64,000 bases of DNA from Halobacteria archaeon HArc-gm2 (GCA_025517465.1 JAOPKE010000004.1:76165-140164), one strand, 5' to 3'; positions 55,398-64,000 are shown, counted from the stretch's first letter. A program made the numbers and translations. Notes: generated by a model not told the origin, from the sequence alone.

Positions 55398-55618
55398 GCG
55401 TGTTCGGGAGTTCGGAAGTCGGGAATAAATAGCTGCTGTCTTGCCCTCAGGGGCGCGCGACGGCGTGGGACGCCCACCCGACCATGTTCGGCGACAGATT
55501 CAGGAGGTGAACGAATCGTGCCGGGCGCCGTGCCGTCCGAACCACGAGGTGCCGAGGCGTCCGAAGCGCGGGGTCTAAGTGCGATGGAACGAAGGGTCTA
55601 GGAAAGAGGCCTCCCGGG

Positions 55619-57019
55619 ATGAACTCACGTCGCCCACGGTTCACGACGCTGCTCGCCGCGAGCGCTGTCGGTGTGTACCTGCTGGTCGTCCTCGGTGCGA
55701 CGGCCGACGTCGCTCACGCCGTCAACTCCTGTTCCACCTGGCCGGTCTGTCAGGGGCCAGTGCTCGAAGACACGGGTCTCCTCGTCGCGTGGAGTCACCG
55801 TCTCACCGCCGCCGTCGTCGGACTGCTCGTCCTCGCGACGGCGGTCGCCGGCGCCCGGTCCGCCGCCAGGCGCCGCGTCACTGCGCTGGCGGTCACGGCA
55901 CTGATCCTCTACCCCGTCCAGATCGGGCTCGGCGCGCTCGTCGCGACGTCGGGCGCGACGGCTCCGTTCCCGGGCGCTCACCTCGCCACGGGCATGGCCA
56001 TCTTCACGACGCTCGTCCTCGCTCTCGCCTGGCAACTCGAGTCCGAGACGCGGACGCCGGACGACGCGCCCGTCGTCGATCCTGTCGACCTGGACGCCGG
56101 CGATTCGGCGACCGGCGGACCGTCACCGGGCTCCGCTTCGCTGTCGACGCGAGAGCGAATCACCGCGACCGCTGGCGCCTACTTCCGGCTCACGAAGCCG
56201 CGCCTGATGTGGCTGCTCTGTCTCGTCGCGGCGGCCGGGATGGCGCTGGCCGCCGGTCCGGACCTCACGACGCCGACGGTCCTCTTCACCCTGACCGGCG
56301 GCGTGCTCGCCATCGGCGCTTCGGGGACGTTCAACCACGTCATCGAGCGCGACGTCGACCAGCGGATGGAGCGGACCTCGGACCGTCCGGTGGCGACCCA
56401 CCAGATCCCCGTCCGAAACGCGCTCGCGTTCGGCGGGCTCCTCTCGGTCACGTCGGTGTGGCTGTTCTGGCAGGTCAACGCCCTCGCCGCGGCGCTTGGC
56501 TTCGCGGCCATCCTGTTCTACAGCGTCGTCTACACCGTCGTGCTGAAGCCGAACACGGTCCAGAACACAGTCATCGGCGGGTTCGCCGGGTCGCTGCCCG
56601 CGCTCATCGGCTGGGCCGCCGTCACCGGCGAGATCGGCCTGCCCGGACTTGCCCTGGCCGGCGTCATCTTCCTCTGGACGCCCGCGCACTTCTACAACCT
56701 CGCGCTGGCGTACAAGGAGGACTACGCCCGCGGCGGCTTCCCGATGATGCCCGTCGTCCACGGCGAGACGGTGACCCGCAAACACATCGTCTTCTACCTC
56801 GGCGCGACGCTCGTCGCTGCGGGCGGGATGGCCGCGCTGACACCCCTCGGTCCCCTGTACGCCGGGACGACCGCGGTTCTGGGCGCGGTGTTCCTCTGGG
56901 CCGTGGTCCTACTCCACCGCGAACGGACCGAACAGGCAGCCTTCCGGGCGTTCCACGCCTCGAACGCTTACCTCGGGGCGCTCCTGGTCGCCATCGTCGT
57001 CGACTCCATCGCGCTATGA
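55619..57019 (+). CDS. ctaB: heme A synthase-like / heme O synthase fusion (CtaA-CtaB)
   Basis: The 466-residue protein joins two membrane modules. The first 145 residues resemble half of a CtaA/COX15 protein (VVLGATADVAHAVNSCSTWPVCQG; AWSHRLTAAVVG; GAHLATGMAIF, with conserved His). A polar linker of about 45 residues follows. The rest is a UbiA-type prenyltransferase: FRLTKPRLMWLLCLVAAAG, FNHVIERDVDQRMERTSDRPV (the DxxxDxxxxR motif), WTPAHFYNLALAYKEDYARGGFPMMP. It farnesylates heme B to heme O for the oxidase. It overlaps the next gene by four bases. Confidence 0.88.
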   Translation: MNSRRPRFTTLLAASAVGVYLLVVLGATADVAHAVNSCSTWPVCQGPVLEDTGLLVAWSHRLTAAVVGLLVLATAVAGARSAARRRVTALAVTALILYPVQIGLGALVATSGATAPFPGAHLATGMAIFTTLVLALAWQLESETRTPDDAPVVDPVDLDAGDSATGGPSPGSASLSTRERITATAGAYFRLTKPRLMWLLCLVAAAGMALAAGPDLTTPTVLFTLTGGVLAIGASGTFNHVIERDVDQRMERTSDRPVATHQIPVRNALAFGGLLSVTSVWLFWQVNALAAALGFAAILFYSVVYTVVLKPNTVQNTVIGGFAGSLPALIGWAAVTGEIGLPGLALAGVIFLWTPAHFYNLALAYKEDYARGGFPMMPVVHGETVTRKHIVFYLGATLVAAGGMAALTPLGPLYAGTTAVLGAVFLWAVVLLHRERTEQAAFRAFHASNAYLGALLVAIVVDSIAL

Positions 57020-57723
57020 GCACGACCTACAAGATCGACCGGTTCGAACTGCGCCGCGACACGCTCCTGCTGAGCGCGCTGCTCGTCAACACCCAGCTCC
57101 TCCTGTTCCTGGCGTACCACCTCCTCAGCCCCAACGACATCACCGGGCTGACCCCCGTCGCCGTCCCGCTCGTGTGGATAACCGTCGGCGCCTGGGCGCT
57201 GGTCAGGACGGAGCGACCGACCGCGTCACAGCGCCAGCGGACCGTCGGCGTGGCGGTCGCGGCGGCGTACTTCGGCGTCCTGGGCTACTTCGGTGGCGTC
57301 TGGGGACCCGGTGCCGACATGCTCCCGGCCGGCGTCGAGCTCACGGTGGCGTCGGCGCCACCGGGCTGGGCGCCCCGGCTGTTCGTCAACCTGCCCGCGA
57401 CCGGCCTCGCGCTCGGCTCGCTCCAGATCCCGTTCCAGGGCGTCCGGATCAACCTGATCCCCTGGCAAGTCGTCGGTTACGTCGCGCTGGCGTACCTGGT
57501 CTACGCCGCCGTCGTCGACGCCGCGGGGTCGGCCATCTCCGGCATCGTCGGCCTGCTGTCCTGCGTCTCGTGTACCTGGCCGGTCATCGCGACGATAGCG
57601 ACGAGCGTGTTCGGGGGGACCGCGGCCGTCGCCGGCGCCGTCTACGACCAGTCGTACCTCCTCTCGACCGTCGTCTTCGTCGCGACGGTGGCGCTGCTGT
57701 ACTGGCGTCCCGGCTGGCGCTAA
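57016..57723 (+). CDS. six-helix membrane protein (DUF7546-like)
   Basis: Starting at ATG 57016 (ATGA overlap with the heme synthase stop) the protein has 235 residues and about six hydrophobic helices. A conserved-looking loop GLLSCVSCTWPVIATIATSVFGG contains a CVSC pair just before a helix, reminiscent of redox or metal sites. The tight coupling to heme O synthase suggests a role in oxidase assembly or heme handling. I believe the family label is DUF7546, but no function is known to me. Confidence 0.7.
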   Translation: MSTTYKIDRFELRRDTLLLSALLVNTQLLLFLAYHLLSPNDITGLTPVAVPLVWITVGAWALVRTERPTASQRQRTVGVAVAAAYFGVLGYFGGVWGPGADMLPAGVELTVASAPPGWAPRLFVNLPATGLALGSLQIPFQGVRINLIPWQVVGYVALAYLVYAAVVDAAGSAISGIVGLLSCVSCTWPVIATIATSVFGGTAAVAGAVYDQSYLLSTVVFVATVALLYWRPGWR

Positions 57724-57756
57724 TTATTCCTGGCAGCTCGTCGATACTCGTCGTCG

Positions 57757-58485
57757 CTACGTCAGCGGCCGCGGCGTGATCAGCACTCGCGTGTACCAGC
57801 CCTGGATTCTCGCGAGCAGATTCAGGAGGTGGAGCGAGACGACAAACAGTAACACGCCGACGACCGCGACGCCGACCGCCTCGGAGAGCGACGTCACCTG
57901 CCATGACGTTATCGTGACGGGCAACGAGACGACCTCGACGCCGTCCCACTGCTGGACGGCGTAGGAGAGGGTGAGGTGGATGGGCTCCGGGATGGAGACC
58001 TGAATCGTCGCCTGGCGGTAGTACAGCGGCGCGAGGACGAACGACCCGGCGAGCGTACCGAGGAGCGTCATCAGGATGAAGGTGAACAGGCCGACGACGA
58101 ACTTCGACGCCAGATAGACCAGGCCCACCCACGTCCCCAGGTCGGCCAGGGGCGACCGCAGGTAGTCCCACACCTCGTCGTGTTCGGTCTCCCGGTCCAG
58201 CGGAACGTCGACGCCGAGGAGTCGGGCCGCGAGCCACCGCTCGAAGACGAGGATGCGGTCCGAGAGGAGGAGCACGCCGACGAGTATCGGGAGGCCGACG
58301 AGGAAGACCAGGAGGCTAAAGCCCACGGACAGCCCCGTCGTCAGCAGGACGAAGTAGCCGAGTCCGAGCGGAAAGGTCAACGCCAGGTAGACCAGGTTCC
58401 GGTACGTCTGTCGCCGCGAGAGGACGCCGACGAACCACCGAACCGGTCCGGGGACCCGAGCGGCCGGATGCGCGCGAACGCTCAT
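57757..58485 (-). CDS. four-helix membrane protein, sensor-domain-like (PF13796-type)
   Basis: From ATG 58485 (MSVRAHPAARVPGPVRWF) the product has 242 residues. A first hydrophobic pair (YRNLVYLALTFPLGLGYFVLLTTGLSVGFSLLVFLVGLPILVGVLLL) is followed by the amphipathic segment RILVFERWLAARLLGVDVP, then a second pair (LGTWVGLVYLASKFVVGLFTFILMTLLG) and a C-terminal helix SEAVGVAVVGVLLFVVSLHLLNLLARIQG. This layout matches the putative sensor domain of actinobacterial and haloarchaeal histidine kinases, but no kinase is attached. Its upstream region is shared with the divergent Rdx gene. Confidence 0.55.
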   Translation of the reverse strand: MSVRAHPAARVPGPVRWFVGVLSRRQTYRNLVYLALTFPLGLGYFVLLTTGLSVGFSLLVFLVGLPILVGVLLLSDRILVFERWLAARLLGVDVPLDRETEHDEVWDYLRSPLADLGTWVGLVYLASKFVVGLFTFILMTLLGTLAGSFVLAPLYYRQATIQVSIPEPIHLTLSYAVQQWDGVEVVSLPVTITSWQVTSLSEAVGVAVVGVLLFVVSLHLLNLLARIQGWYTRVLITPRPLT

Positions 58486-58561
58486 GTGTTTATACGCTAA
58501 CAGCACCGTCAAAAACGTATCGGGACGCGTCTTTTTGTTCGTGGCCGCTGACCGTCCACGT

Positions 58562-58792
58562 ATGTCCGACGTAACGATCGAATACTGCGTTCCCTGCGGC
58601 TTTCGTGAACGAGCCCTCGAAGTCCAGGAGGTCGTACTCAGTGGCCTCGAGGCCGAGCTCGATTCGCTCGAACTCGTGATGGGTGACCACGGCGTGTTCA
58701 CCGTCAGCGTGAACGGCCAGACCGTCTACGACAAGGAGGAGGACGCCTACGACCCCGACGAGATCGCCCGCAACGTTCGGGCGGCACTCTGA
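58562..58792 (+). CDS. Rdx family (SelT/SelW/SelH-like) redox protein
   Basis: The 76-residue protein from ATG 58562 reads MSDVTIEYCVPCGFRERALEVQEVVL..., with the family CxxC (CVPC) near the N-terminus followed by a thioredoxin-like fold of beta-alpha-beta-beta-alpha type. The second half is VMGDHGVFTVSVNGQTVYDKEEDAYDPDEIARNVRAAL, where GxFxVxVNG is typical of Rdx proteins. It probably exchanges thiols in the cytoplasm. Selenocysteine is not used. It has an AT-rich upstream stretch (TTTTTGTTCG, 58530-58539). Confidence 0.85.
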   Translation: MSDVTIEYCVPCGFRERALEVQEVVLSGLEAELDSLELVMGDHGVFTVSVNGQTVYDKEEDAYDPDEIARNVRAAL

Positions 58793-58892
58793 GCGGGTCG
58801 CGGCCATCGCCGGGGAGCGGCGGTGTGACGACCCGCGGCGACCCCGGCGACCGATCGGAGCGATTTTCGGTCGGGCCGACCGACCCACAGCC

Positions 58893-59837
58893 ATGGAGGA
58901 GGTACTCGTCGCCGAGAACGTTCGCCGTGCGTACGGCGACACCGTCGCCCTCGCCGACGTCTCGCTGACGCTCGGGGAGGGAGAGGTCGTGGCACTCGTC
59001 GGGCCGAACGGGGCCGGCAAAACCACGCTCGTCCGCGCGCTCACGGGCACGACCGACGCCGAGGGCCGCGTCGAACTGTTCGGGACGTCGCCCCGCGACG
59101 TCGACCGGGACCGGATCGGACTCCTGCCGCAGGACTTCTCGCCCCACGACCGGCTCACCGCTCGCGAACTGCTGGCGTACTACGCCGGCCTCTACGACGA
59201 GTCGCGCGACGTCGAGCGCGTCCTCGCCGACGTGGGCCTCGCCGACGACGCTGGGACGTGGTACGAGAACCTCTCAGGCGGCCAGCAGCGCCGGACCTGC
59301 GTCGGCGCGACGCTCGTCAACGACCCAGACCTCCTGTTTCTCGACGAGCCCACGACCGGCATCGACCCCGCCGGCCGTCACGACCTGTGGGAACTACTCG
59401 AAGGGCTGGCCGACGCAGGCGTCACGATCCTCGTGACCACCCACGACATGGAGGAGGCGCACCGACTCGCCGACCGGGTCGGACTGCTGGCCGACGGCGA
59501 GCTCGTCGCGATAGACGCCCCCGACGCGCTGATCGAGGCCTACGGCGGCGAGAGTCGACTCACCGTCTCCGGCGACGTCGACGAGTCCGTCGCGACGACG
59601 CTTCGGTATCCCGCGGCGTTCGACGGAGACGGGATGACCGTGTCCGGGGTCGCCCCGGAGGACATCGGCGGGGTCGTTCGGGAACTCGAGGACGCCGGCG
59701 TGGACTACGACGGCCTCAGCTGGGCCGAACCGGACCTGGAGGCGGTGTACATGGAACTGACGGGGAACCGCGTCGGACGAGGAGACCGGGGGACCGACCG
59801 GGAACCGACGGCCGCCCCGGCCGGAGGCGAGCGATGA
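58893..59837 (+). CDS. ABC transporter ATPase (ABC-2 export type)
   Basis: The 314-residue protein has [82 protein letters not shown] and DMEEAHRLADRVGLLADGELVAIDAP, the pattern of drug/nodulation-type exporters. The C-terminal 80 residues (GESRLTVSGDVDESVATTLRYPAAFDGDGMTVSG) form the usual small regulatory domain. It overlaps the permease gene by four bases (ATGA). The substrate is unknown. Confidence 0.87.
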   Translation: MEEVLVAENVRRAYGDTVALADVSLTLGEGEVVALVGPNGAGKTTLVRALTGTTDAEGRVELFGTSPRDVDRDRIGLLPQDFSPHDRLTARELLAYYAGLYDESRDVERVLADVGLADDAGTWYENLSGGQQRRTCVGATLVNDPDLLFLDEPTTGIDPAGRHDLWELLEGLADAGVTILVTTHDMEEAHRLADRVGLLADGELVAIDAPDALIEAYGGESRLTVSGDVDESVATTLRYPAAFDGDGMTVSGVAPEDIGGVVRELEDAGVDYDGLSWAEPDLEAVYMELTGNRVGRGDRGTDREPTAAPAGGER

Positions 59838-60592
59838 GCGCGATTCGACGCGTGCACGCCGAGTTCACGGGCGCCCGGAAGGCGTTCCTCCGCCGTCGCA
59901 CTGCCGTGTTCTTCACGTTCTTCTTCCCGCTCATCATCGTCGTCATCTTCGGCGCGCTCGTCCAGACGCGACCCGGTGGCGGTGGGCTGTTCACCGAGCC
60001 GCCCCGGTACTACGTCGCGGGCTACCTGGCCGTCGTCGTGCTGTTCACGCCGCTGTCCCGGGTCGGGAGCGAAGTCGCCCGCCACCGGGAGGGCAACCGG
60101 TTCGAGAAACTGGCGACGACGCCGCTGACCAGGCTGGAGTGGCTCGCCGCCCAGACGCTCGTCAATATCGTCGTCATCGGCCTCGCCGGGCTCCTGCTAC
60201 TCGGACTCGTCGTCGCCCTCACCGGCGCGGAGGTGGTCCTGACGGCGGTTTCGGTCGCCGCGCTGGTCGCCTTCGTCGTCGTCGGCGTCGCGCTGTTCTG
60301 CGGCGTCGGCGCACTGATCGGCAGTTTCGCCGACTCACAGGACGGCGTCATCGCGGCGTCGAACTCCATCGCGCTCCCGCTGCTCTTCCTCTCGGAGACG
60401 TTCGTCCCGCCGGCGCTCCTGCCGGCGTGGCTCCCCACCTGGCTGTCACCGCTGACCTTCTTCTCGCGGGGCGTCCGGGCGGTCACGACGTCCGGGCAGG
60501 CGGGTGACGCAGTCACTCCCCTCGCGATTCTCACCGTCGCCGGGCTGGTCGCGTTCGTCGCCGGTGCGGTGGCGCTCCCGAGAACTGATTGA
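59834..60592 (+). CDS. ABC-2 type transporter permease
   Basis: From ATG 59834 (MSAIRRVHAEFTGARKAFLRRRTAVFFTFFFPLIIVVIFGALV) the protein has 252 residues with six hydrophobic helices. The ABC-2 family loop LFLSETFVPPALLPAWLPTWLSPLTFFSRGVRAV is present near the C-terminus. It pairs with the ATPase encoded just upstream to export a drug, lipid or other compound. A longer in-frame reading from 59258 overlaps the ATPase and is spurious. Confidence 0.87.
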   Translation: MSAIRRVHAEFTGARKAFLRRRTAVFFTFFFPLIIVVIFGALVQTRPGGGGLFTEPPRYYVAGYLAVVVLFTPLSRVGSEVARHREGNRFEKLATTPLTRLEWLAAQTLVNIVVIGLAGLLLLGLVVALTGAEVVLTAVSVAALVAFVVVGVALFCGVGALIGSFADSQDGVIAASNSIALPLLFLSETFVPPALLPAWLPTWLSPLTFFSRGVRAVTTSGQAGDAVTPLAILTVAGLVAFVAGAVALPRTD

Positions 60593-60639
60593 GCCCGGAT
60601 GCCGTCGTCCCGAAGCGCGGCGGGACCGACGCAACCAGT

Positions 60640-61812
60640 TCACTCCGTCGCGACGGCGCAGTTGTTCGGGCCAAGTTCCAGTTCGAAGGCCTCCTCGTCC
60701 GAGACAGATTCGCGCCCGAGGTTCACCGTGACGACGCGCTCGAAGTTCGCAGGTCGGGCGCCCATCGAATCCATGACGCGTTCGACGAAGGCCGTCCGAT
60801 CCTCCGAGAACGCCGCCAGTCGGTCGCGGAGGTCGCCCAGCGTCGCCGCGTACGAGCCGTCAGTGGCGGGCGCGCGGCCCGGAACGTAGTGGCCGGGCGC
60901 GACGATAGCGTCGTCGGGCAGCGGTGCGAACCGGTCGGTGAGCGTCTCGTGGAGCGTCTCGGAGAGTTCCCGGGCGCCGTCCACTCCGCGTTCGAGATCC
61001 GGTCGTGGAGCGCCGTCGAGGAAGAGGGAGTCACCGGTGAACACGACGTCGTCGAGGACGAGCGAAATCGACCCCGTCGTGTGGCCAGGGGTCGCGAGGA
61101 CGGCGAGTTCGTGCTCGCCGACGCGGACGACGTCCCCGTCGTCGACTGTTCGTACGTCGCCGGTGACGCCGCGGTCCGCGGCAGCGGTCGACAGCACCGG
61201 CGTGGCACCGGTGGCCCCGGCCACTTCGTGGAGGCCGCTGAAGTGGTCCGCGTGGACGTGCGTGTCGACGACCGTCTCGATGGCGGCGTTCACGTCGGCG
61301 ACGTCGTCGCTGTAGCGCTCGGCGAACGCCAGCAGCGGGTCGACGGTGAGGGCCTCCCCGGCGGAGACGACGACGTACGCGAGACAGCCAGTGGCGGGGC
61401 GACGGTACTGGTAGACGGTCGCGTCCGTGGCGTCGCGAGCGATCCGCGTCCGCCGATAGACGCGCGCCCAGCCTTCCATCCCGCCCGCGAGGTTCACCGC
61501 CTCGACGCCTCCCTCGGCGAGCGACGCCGCGACCTCCGCGCTCTCGGCCCCGCGCGGACAGACGGCGACGTAGGACTCGTCGGGGTCGACCAGATCCGCC
61601 GGCTCACCGGTCGCCCTCGCGCTCACGAACCGCATGTACGGGACGTGGGTCAACTCGACCCCTGGCCCGTCGATCTGCCAGGCGTCGACCTCGTCGCGGT
61701 TGCGGACGTCCAGGAGCGCGATCCGTTCACCGTTCTCGATCCGGCTGGCGAGTTCCTCGGGGTCGATCTCGCGCACCGCGGTTCCGTCGCCCGCCGGGGC
61801 GTCTTCGGTCAT
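60640..61812 (-). CDS. rhodanese / MBL-fold hydrolase fusion (persulfide-dioxygenase-like)
   Basis: The 390-residue protein starts with a rhodanese domain (IALLDVRNRDEVDAWQIDGPGVELTHVPY; active-site loop VCPRGAES with C85; VNLAGGMEGWARVYRR). It continues with a metallo-beta-lactamase domain: VVDTHVHADHFSGLHEVA (HxHxDH at 185-190), VLATPGHTTGSISLVLDDVVFTGDSLFLDG and DAIVAPGHY. Fusions of this kind with ETHE1-like hydrolases handle sulfane sulfur and glutathione-like persulfides. Here the rhodanese comes first. Archaeal thiol is gamma-glutamylcysteine, so the substrate may differ. Confidence 0.88.
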   Translation of the reverse strand: MTEDAPAGDGTAVREIDPEELASRIENGERIALLDVRNRDEVDAWQIDGPGVELTHVPYMRFVSARATGEPADLVDPDESYVAVCPRGAESAEVAASLAEGGVEAVNLAGGMEGWARVYRRTRIARDATDATVYQYRRPATGCLAYVVVSAGEALTVDPLLAFAERYSDDVADVNAAIETVVDTHVHADHFSGLHEVAGATGATPVLSTAAADRGVTGDVRTVDDGDVVRVGEHELAVLATPGHTTGSISLVLDDVVFTGDSLFLDGAPRPDLERGVDGARELSETLHETLTDRFAPLPDDAIVAPGHYVPGRAPATDGSYAATLGDLRDRLAAFSEDRTAFVERVMDSMGARPANFERVVTVNLGRESVSDEEAFELELGPNNCAVATE

Positions 61813-61898
61813 GTCCTCCCGTAGGCCCGGGAGCGGTAAAACGACCCCGTCGAGTCAGGAGACCAACAGTATATGTGGCCGGCGTGCGAAACCATGGC

Positions 61899-62531
61899 AT
61901 GGACGGTTCGGAGTTCGTCGAGGAGGTACGATCGGCCAACGAAGGGCGCCTGGCCCGCCTCGGGTCGGAGAAAGCGCTCGTCGCGACGACGGCGGGCGAC
62001 CTCGACCGGGAGACGGTCCTCGAAACCGCAGTCGCGGCGGAGACCCGGGCAGTGGAGACGTTCGATCAGTGGGCCGGGGACGAGACGGACGACGACGCCA
62101 GGAGCGCGTTCGAGGCGGAACGGGCGCGCGAACGCGAGCACCGCGACCGCGTGCTCGAACTCACGGACCAATTGCCTGCCGAGACGAACCCCGACCCGCT
62201 GCACGAGCACTTCCGCGATCTCGACGAGACCGTCGAGAGGGTCGCCGCGGGCCTCGTCGCCCGCCCGCTGGTCGCCTCCCGGAGTCTCCTCCAGGTGATC
62301 AACTTCTTCGTCAACGAGGGCGACGAACGCGCGGCGGCCCTGTTCCGCGAACTGCGAGCCGAGACCGACGAGCAGGTCGAACGCGGCGGCGAGGTCGTCG
62401 CGACCGTCTGCGAGCGCGACGACGACCGAGAGCGGGCGGTGGCCGCTGCGAGTGCGGTCGTCGACCTGGCCTACGACGAGTACGCAGGCTCGCTCGAAGG
62501 GATGGGCATCGACCCGAAACCGGTCTGTTGA
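61899..62531 (+). CDS. rubrerythrin-like ferritin-superfamily protein
   Basis: From ATG 61899 (MDGSEFVEEVRSANEGRLARLGSEKALVATTAGDL) the protein has 210 residues; AGTATATG about 28 bases upstream is a TATA box and supports this start over 61875. It is almost all helical. Acidic/His positions of a diiron site are seen in VLETAVAAETRAVETFDQW and EREREHRDRVLELTDQL, and again in NFFVNEGDERAAALFRELRAETDEQVERGG. It lacks the rubredoxin tail. It could be an oxidative-stress or iron-binding protein. Confidence 0.7.
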   Translation: MDGSEFVEEVRSANEGRLARLGSEKALVATTAGDLDRETVLETAVAAETRAVETFDQWAGDETDDDARSAFEAERAREREHRDRVLELTDQLPAETNPDPLHEHFRDLDETVERVAAGLVARPLVASRSLLQVINFFVNEGDERAAALFRELRAETDEQVERGGEVVATVCERDDDRERAVAAASAVVDLAYDEYAGSLEGMGIDPKPVC

Positions 62532-62562
62532 CGCGTGCCCGTCGGCGGCGTTTACCCAGCCG

Positions 62563-63195
62563 TCACCAGTCGAGTGGAGTCCGGGTAGCGGCGAGCAACA
62601 GGAGGGCAGCGGTCCGGGGCTCCCACCCGTACACGTGGTTGAGCATGACGTAGGTCACGAGACCGAGGAACAGGCTGAGCGTCCAGGCGGCGACGGCGAT
62701 GCGGCCGACACGGGCGTGCGAAGTGTCCCTGAGTTCCGACGGCGAGTGAGTGAGTCCGAGGACGACGGCGTGGATGACGACGGGAACGGAGACGGCCGAG
62801 AGCAGGATGTGGATAGCCAGCATGACGAGGTACGCCCACCGAACCGGTCCTTCGACGAGAATCGCCTTCTCGAACCCGCCGCCGACCTTGAGAAGGTACA
62901 TGACGAGGAAGAGGAGGATGAGCCCGAACGCGGTGAGCATCGCGGCGCGGTGTTTCCGGACTTCGTCGCGGCGGATGTACCGGACGCCGGCGAGGATGGT
63001 GACCAGCGCCGTCGCGTTGACCACCGCGATGGCGTCGCTCAGGACGATGACCGTCTCGTTGGACAGCTCCGGGAAGAAGGGAAAGATCCGGGCGAACGTC
63101 CCGACGACGAGCGCGTAGCCGATCAGCGAGAGGACTGTCGTGACGAGAAGGGGCTTCGCCTTGGCGCGCGAGTGTATCCGGTCTACGGCGGCCAT
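62563..63195 (-). CDS. DUF420 membrane protein (cytochrome oxidase assembly-like)
   Basis: The 210-residue protein has five to six helices: LLVTTVLSLIGYALVVGTF, TVIVLSDAIAVVNATALVTILAG, HRAAMLTAFGLILLFLVMYLLK, WAYLVMLAIHILLSAVSVPVVIHAVVLGL and IAVAAWTLSLFLGLVTYVMLNHVYGW. Conserved His residues lie at RKHRAAM, AIHILLS and LNHVYG. DUF420 proteins relate to CtaM and aid heme-copper oxidase maturation. Nearby coxB and the heme synthase fusion agree with that role. Confidence 0.85.
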   Translation of the reverse strand: MAAVDRIHSRAKAKPLLVTTVLSLIGYALVVGTFARIFPFFPELSNETVIVLSDAIAVVNATALVTILAGVRYIRRDEVRKHRAAMLTAFGLILLFLVMYLLKVGGGFEKAILVEGPVRWAYLVMLAIHILLSAVSVPVVIHAVVLGLTHSPSELRDTSHARVGRIAVAAWTLSLFLGLVTYVMLNHVYGWEPRTAALLLLAATRTPLDW

Positions 63196-63330
63196 TATTG
63201 TCCGGAGTTCGTCGGCCCGCGTGTTTCCCCTTTCGGATCCGTTTCGCGCGTCGCGTCGTGGCCCGATAGTCGTTAATCATTATTCATCAACTCCGTTAGA
63301 GTCAAACGGTGGGGCGTGGTACACCGGTAC

Positions 63331-63756
63331 ATGAGCGCGGACCAGGAGCAGGCCGAGCGAACGATCCGGTGTCTCGTGGCGAAGGTGGGCCTCGACGGCC
63401 ACGACCGCGGGGCACACGTCATCGCCCGGGCGTTCCGTGACGCCGGGTTCGAAGTCGTCTACTCCGGCCTCCACCGGGCGCCGGAGGAAGTCGTCCAGGC
63501 AGCGGTCCAGGAGGACGTCGACGTGCTGGGAATCTCGATCCTCTCGGGCGCGCACAACACCCTCGTCCCGAAGATACTGGAGGGACTGAAAGAGTACGGC
63601 GCCTTCGAGGACACTCTCGTCCTCGTCGGCGGCATCGTTCCCGACGGCGACAAGGAGGAGTTGCGCTCGCTGGGCGTCGCGGAGATATTCGGCCCCGGCG
63701 CGTCGATGGACGAGATGATCGACTACGTCCACGAGCACGCGCCGGAGCGGAACTGA
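63331..63756 (+). CDS. mcmA2: methylmalonyl-CoA mutase B12-binding (small) subunit
   Basis: From ATG 63331 ([39 protein letters not shown]) the product has 141 residues. It has the cobalamin-binding signature GLDGHDRGA (DxHxxG) with the ligand His, then [22 protein letters not shown] and [27 protein letters not shown]. Archaeal mutases carry this domain as a separate subunit. It converts methylmalonyl-CoA to succinyl-CoA together with the large subunit, not in this window. MeaB follows 29 bases later. GTTAATCATTATTC near 63272-63285 may be promoter sequence. Confidence 0.92.
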   Translation: MSADQEQAERTIRCLVAKVGLDGHDRGAHVIARAFRDAGFEVVYSGLHRAPEEVVQAAVQEDVDVLGISILSGAHNTLVPKILEGLKEYGAFEDTLVLVGGIVPDGDKEELRSLGVAEIFGPGASMDEMIDYVHEHAPERN

Positions 63757-63785
63757 CGTGATCCGGACGACCAGGAGGGCGAGCC

Positions 63786-64000
63786 GTGAGTGAACTCGTC
63801 GCTGACCTGCTGGCCGGCGAGCACCGCGCGCTGGCCCGCGTCATCTCGATGATCGAGGACCGGTCGCCAGGATACAGAGAGATCGTCTCCGAGTTGCACC
63901 GCCACAGCGGCACCGCCGACGTCGTCGGCGTCACGGGCTCACCGGGCGCGGGCAAGTCCACGCTGGTCGACAAGGTTGCGTCGACCTACCGGGACCGGGG
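63786..64000 (+). CDS. meaB: methylmalonyl-CoA mutase-associated GTPase MeaB (partial, cut by window end)
   Basis: A GTG start at 63786 gives MSELVADLLAGEHRALARVISMIEDRSPGYREIVSELHRHSG..., followed by VVGVTGSPGAGKSTLVDKVAS, the Walker A of MeaB/ArgK GTPases. Only about 71 codons fall inside the window. MeaB protects and reloads the B12 cofactor of methylmalonyl-CoA mutase. The spacing of 29 bases after the B12-binding subunit suggests one operon. Confidence 0.9.
   Translation, partial: MSELVADLLAGEHRALARVISMIEDRSPGYREIVSELHRHSGTADVVGVTGSPGAGKSTLVDKVASTYRDR

Overview
The window is a chromosomal piece of a halophilic archaeon (class Halobacteria). The evidence is high GC, strongly acidic proteins, Tat-type lipoprotein signals, TATA boxes close to start codons, and an archaeal rRNA operon in the order 16S, spacer tRNA, 23S, 5S, tRNA-Cys. 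The family cannot be fixed from sequence reading alone; Haloarculaceae-like is a guess.

Layout. 1-364: repeats built from tRNA T-arm-like sequence. 399-9864: small regulators and membrane proteins, a Tp34/P19-like lipoprotein next to a Dyp-type peroxidase relative, and an iron-siderophore block. The siderophore block holds an FAD enzyme, a Tat lipoprotein binding protein and an unknown protein, with three palindromic TTTAGG-N4-CCTAAA-type boxes. 10584-35635: a large aromatic-acid catabolic locus. It contains a flavin monooxygenase, a lactate/glycolate-dehydrogenase-like FAD/Fe-S protein, an FAH-family fumarylpyruvate-type hydrolase, a soluble chemoreceptor, gentisate 1,2-dioxygenase, an unlisted 58-residue zinc-ribbon protein and a hotdog thioesterase. 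It continues with both chains of an ADP-forming acyl-CoA synthetase, a MaoC-like hydratase, acyl-CoA dehydrogenase, CoA ligase, DUF35 protein, thiolase, a hydroxyacyl-CoA dehydrogenase/enoyl-CoA hydratase fusion, a complete LivFGMHK importer and an IclR regulator. Read together this suggests uptake of an aromatic acid, CoA activation, side-chain beta-oxidation, ring hydroxylation, release of gentisate and ring cleavage. No maleylpyruvate isomerase is visible.

35636-36916 has no gene I can support. 36917-43892 is the rRNA operon with its flanks, read on the minus strand. It has several odd points: tandem partial copies of the tRNA-Cys 3' end, a protein gene between 5S and tRNA-Cys, a spacer tRNA that has lost its normal anticodon loop, and a duplicated leader segment whose two copies can each pair with the one downstream processing arm.

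43893-64000 is mostly housekeeping: FEN-1, an acetyltransferase, an ornithine-cyclodeaminase-family enzyme, a presenilin-type protease, SRP19-Gar1, a BtuCD-type importer, and a CAP-domain protein. It also holds cytochrome oxidase genes (coxB, a CtaA-CtaB fusion, a DUF420 protein), an ABC exporter, a rhodanese-metallohydrolase fusion, and the start of a methylmalonyl-CoA mutase block (B12-binding subunit and MeaB, cut by the window end). No CRISPR array, insertion sequence or integrase was seen.
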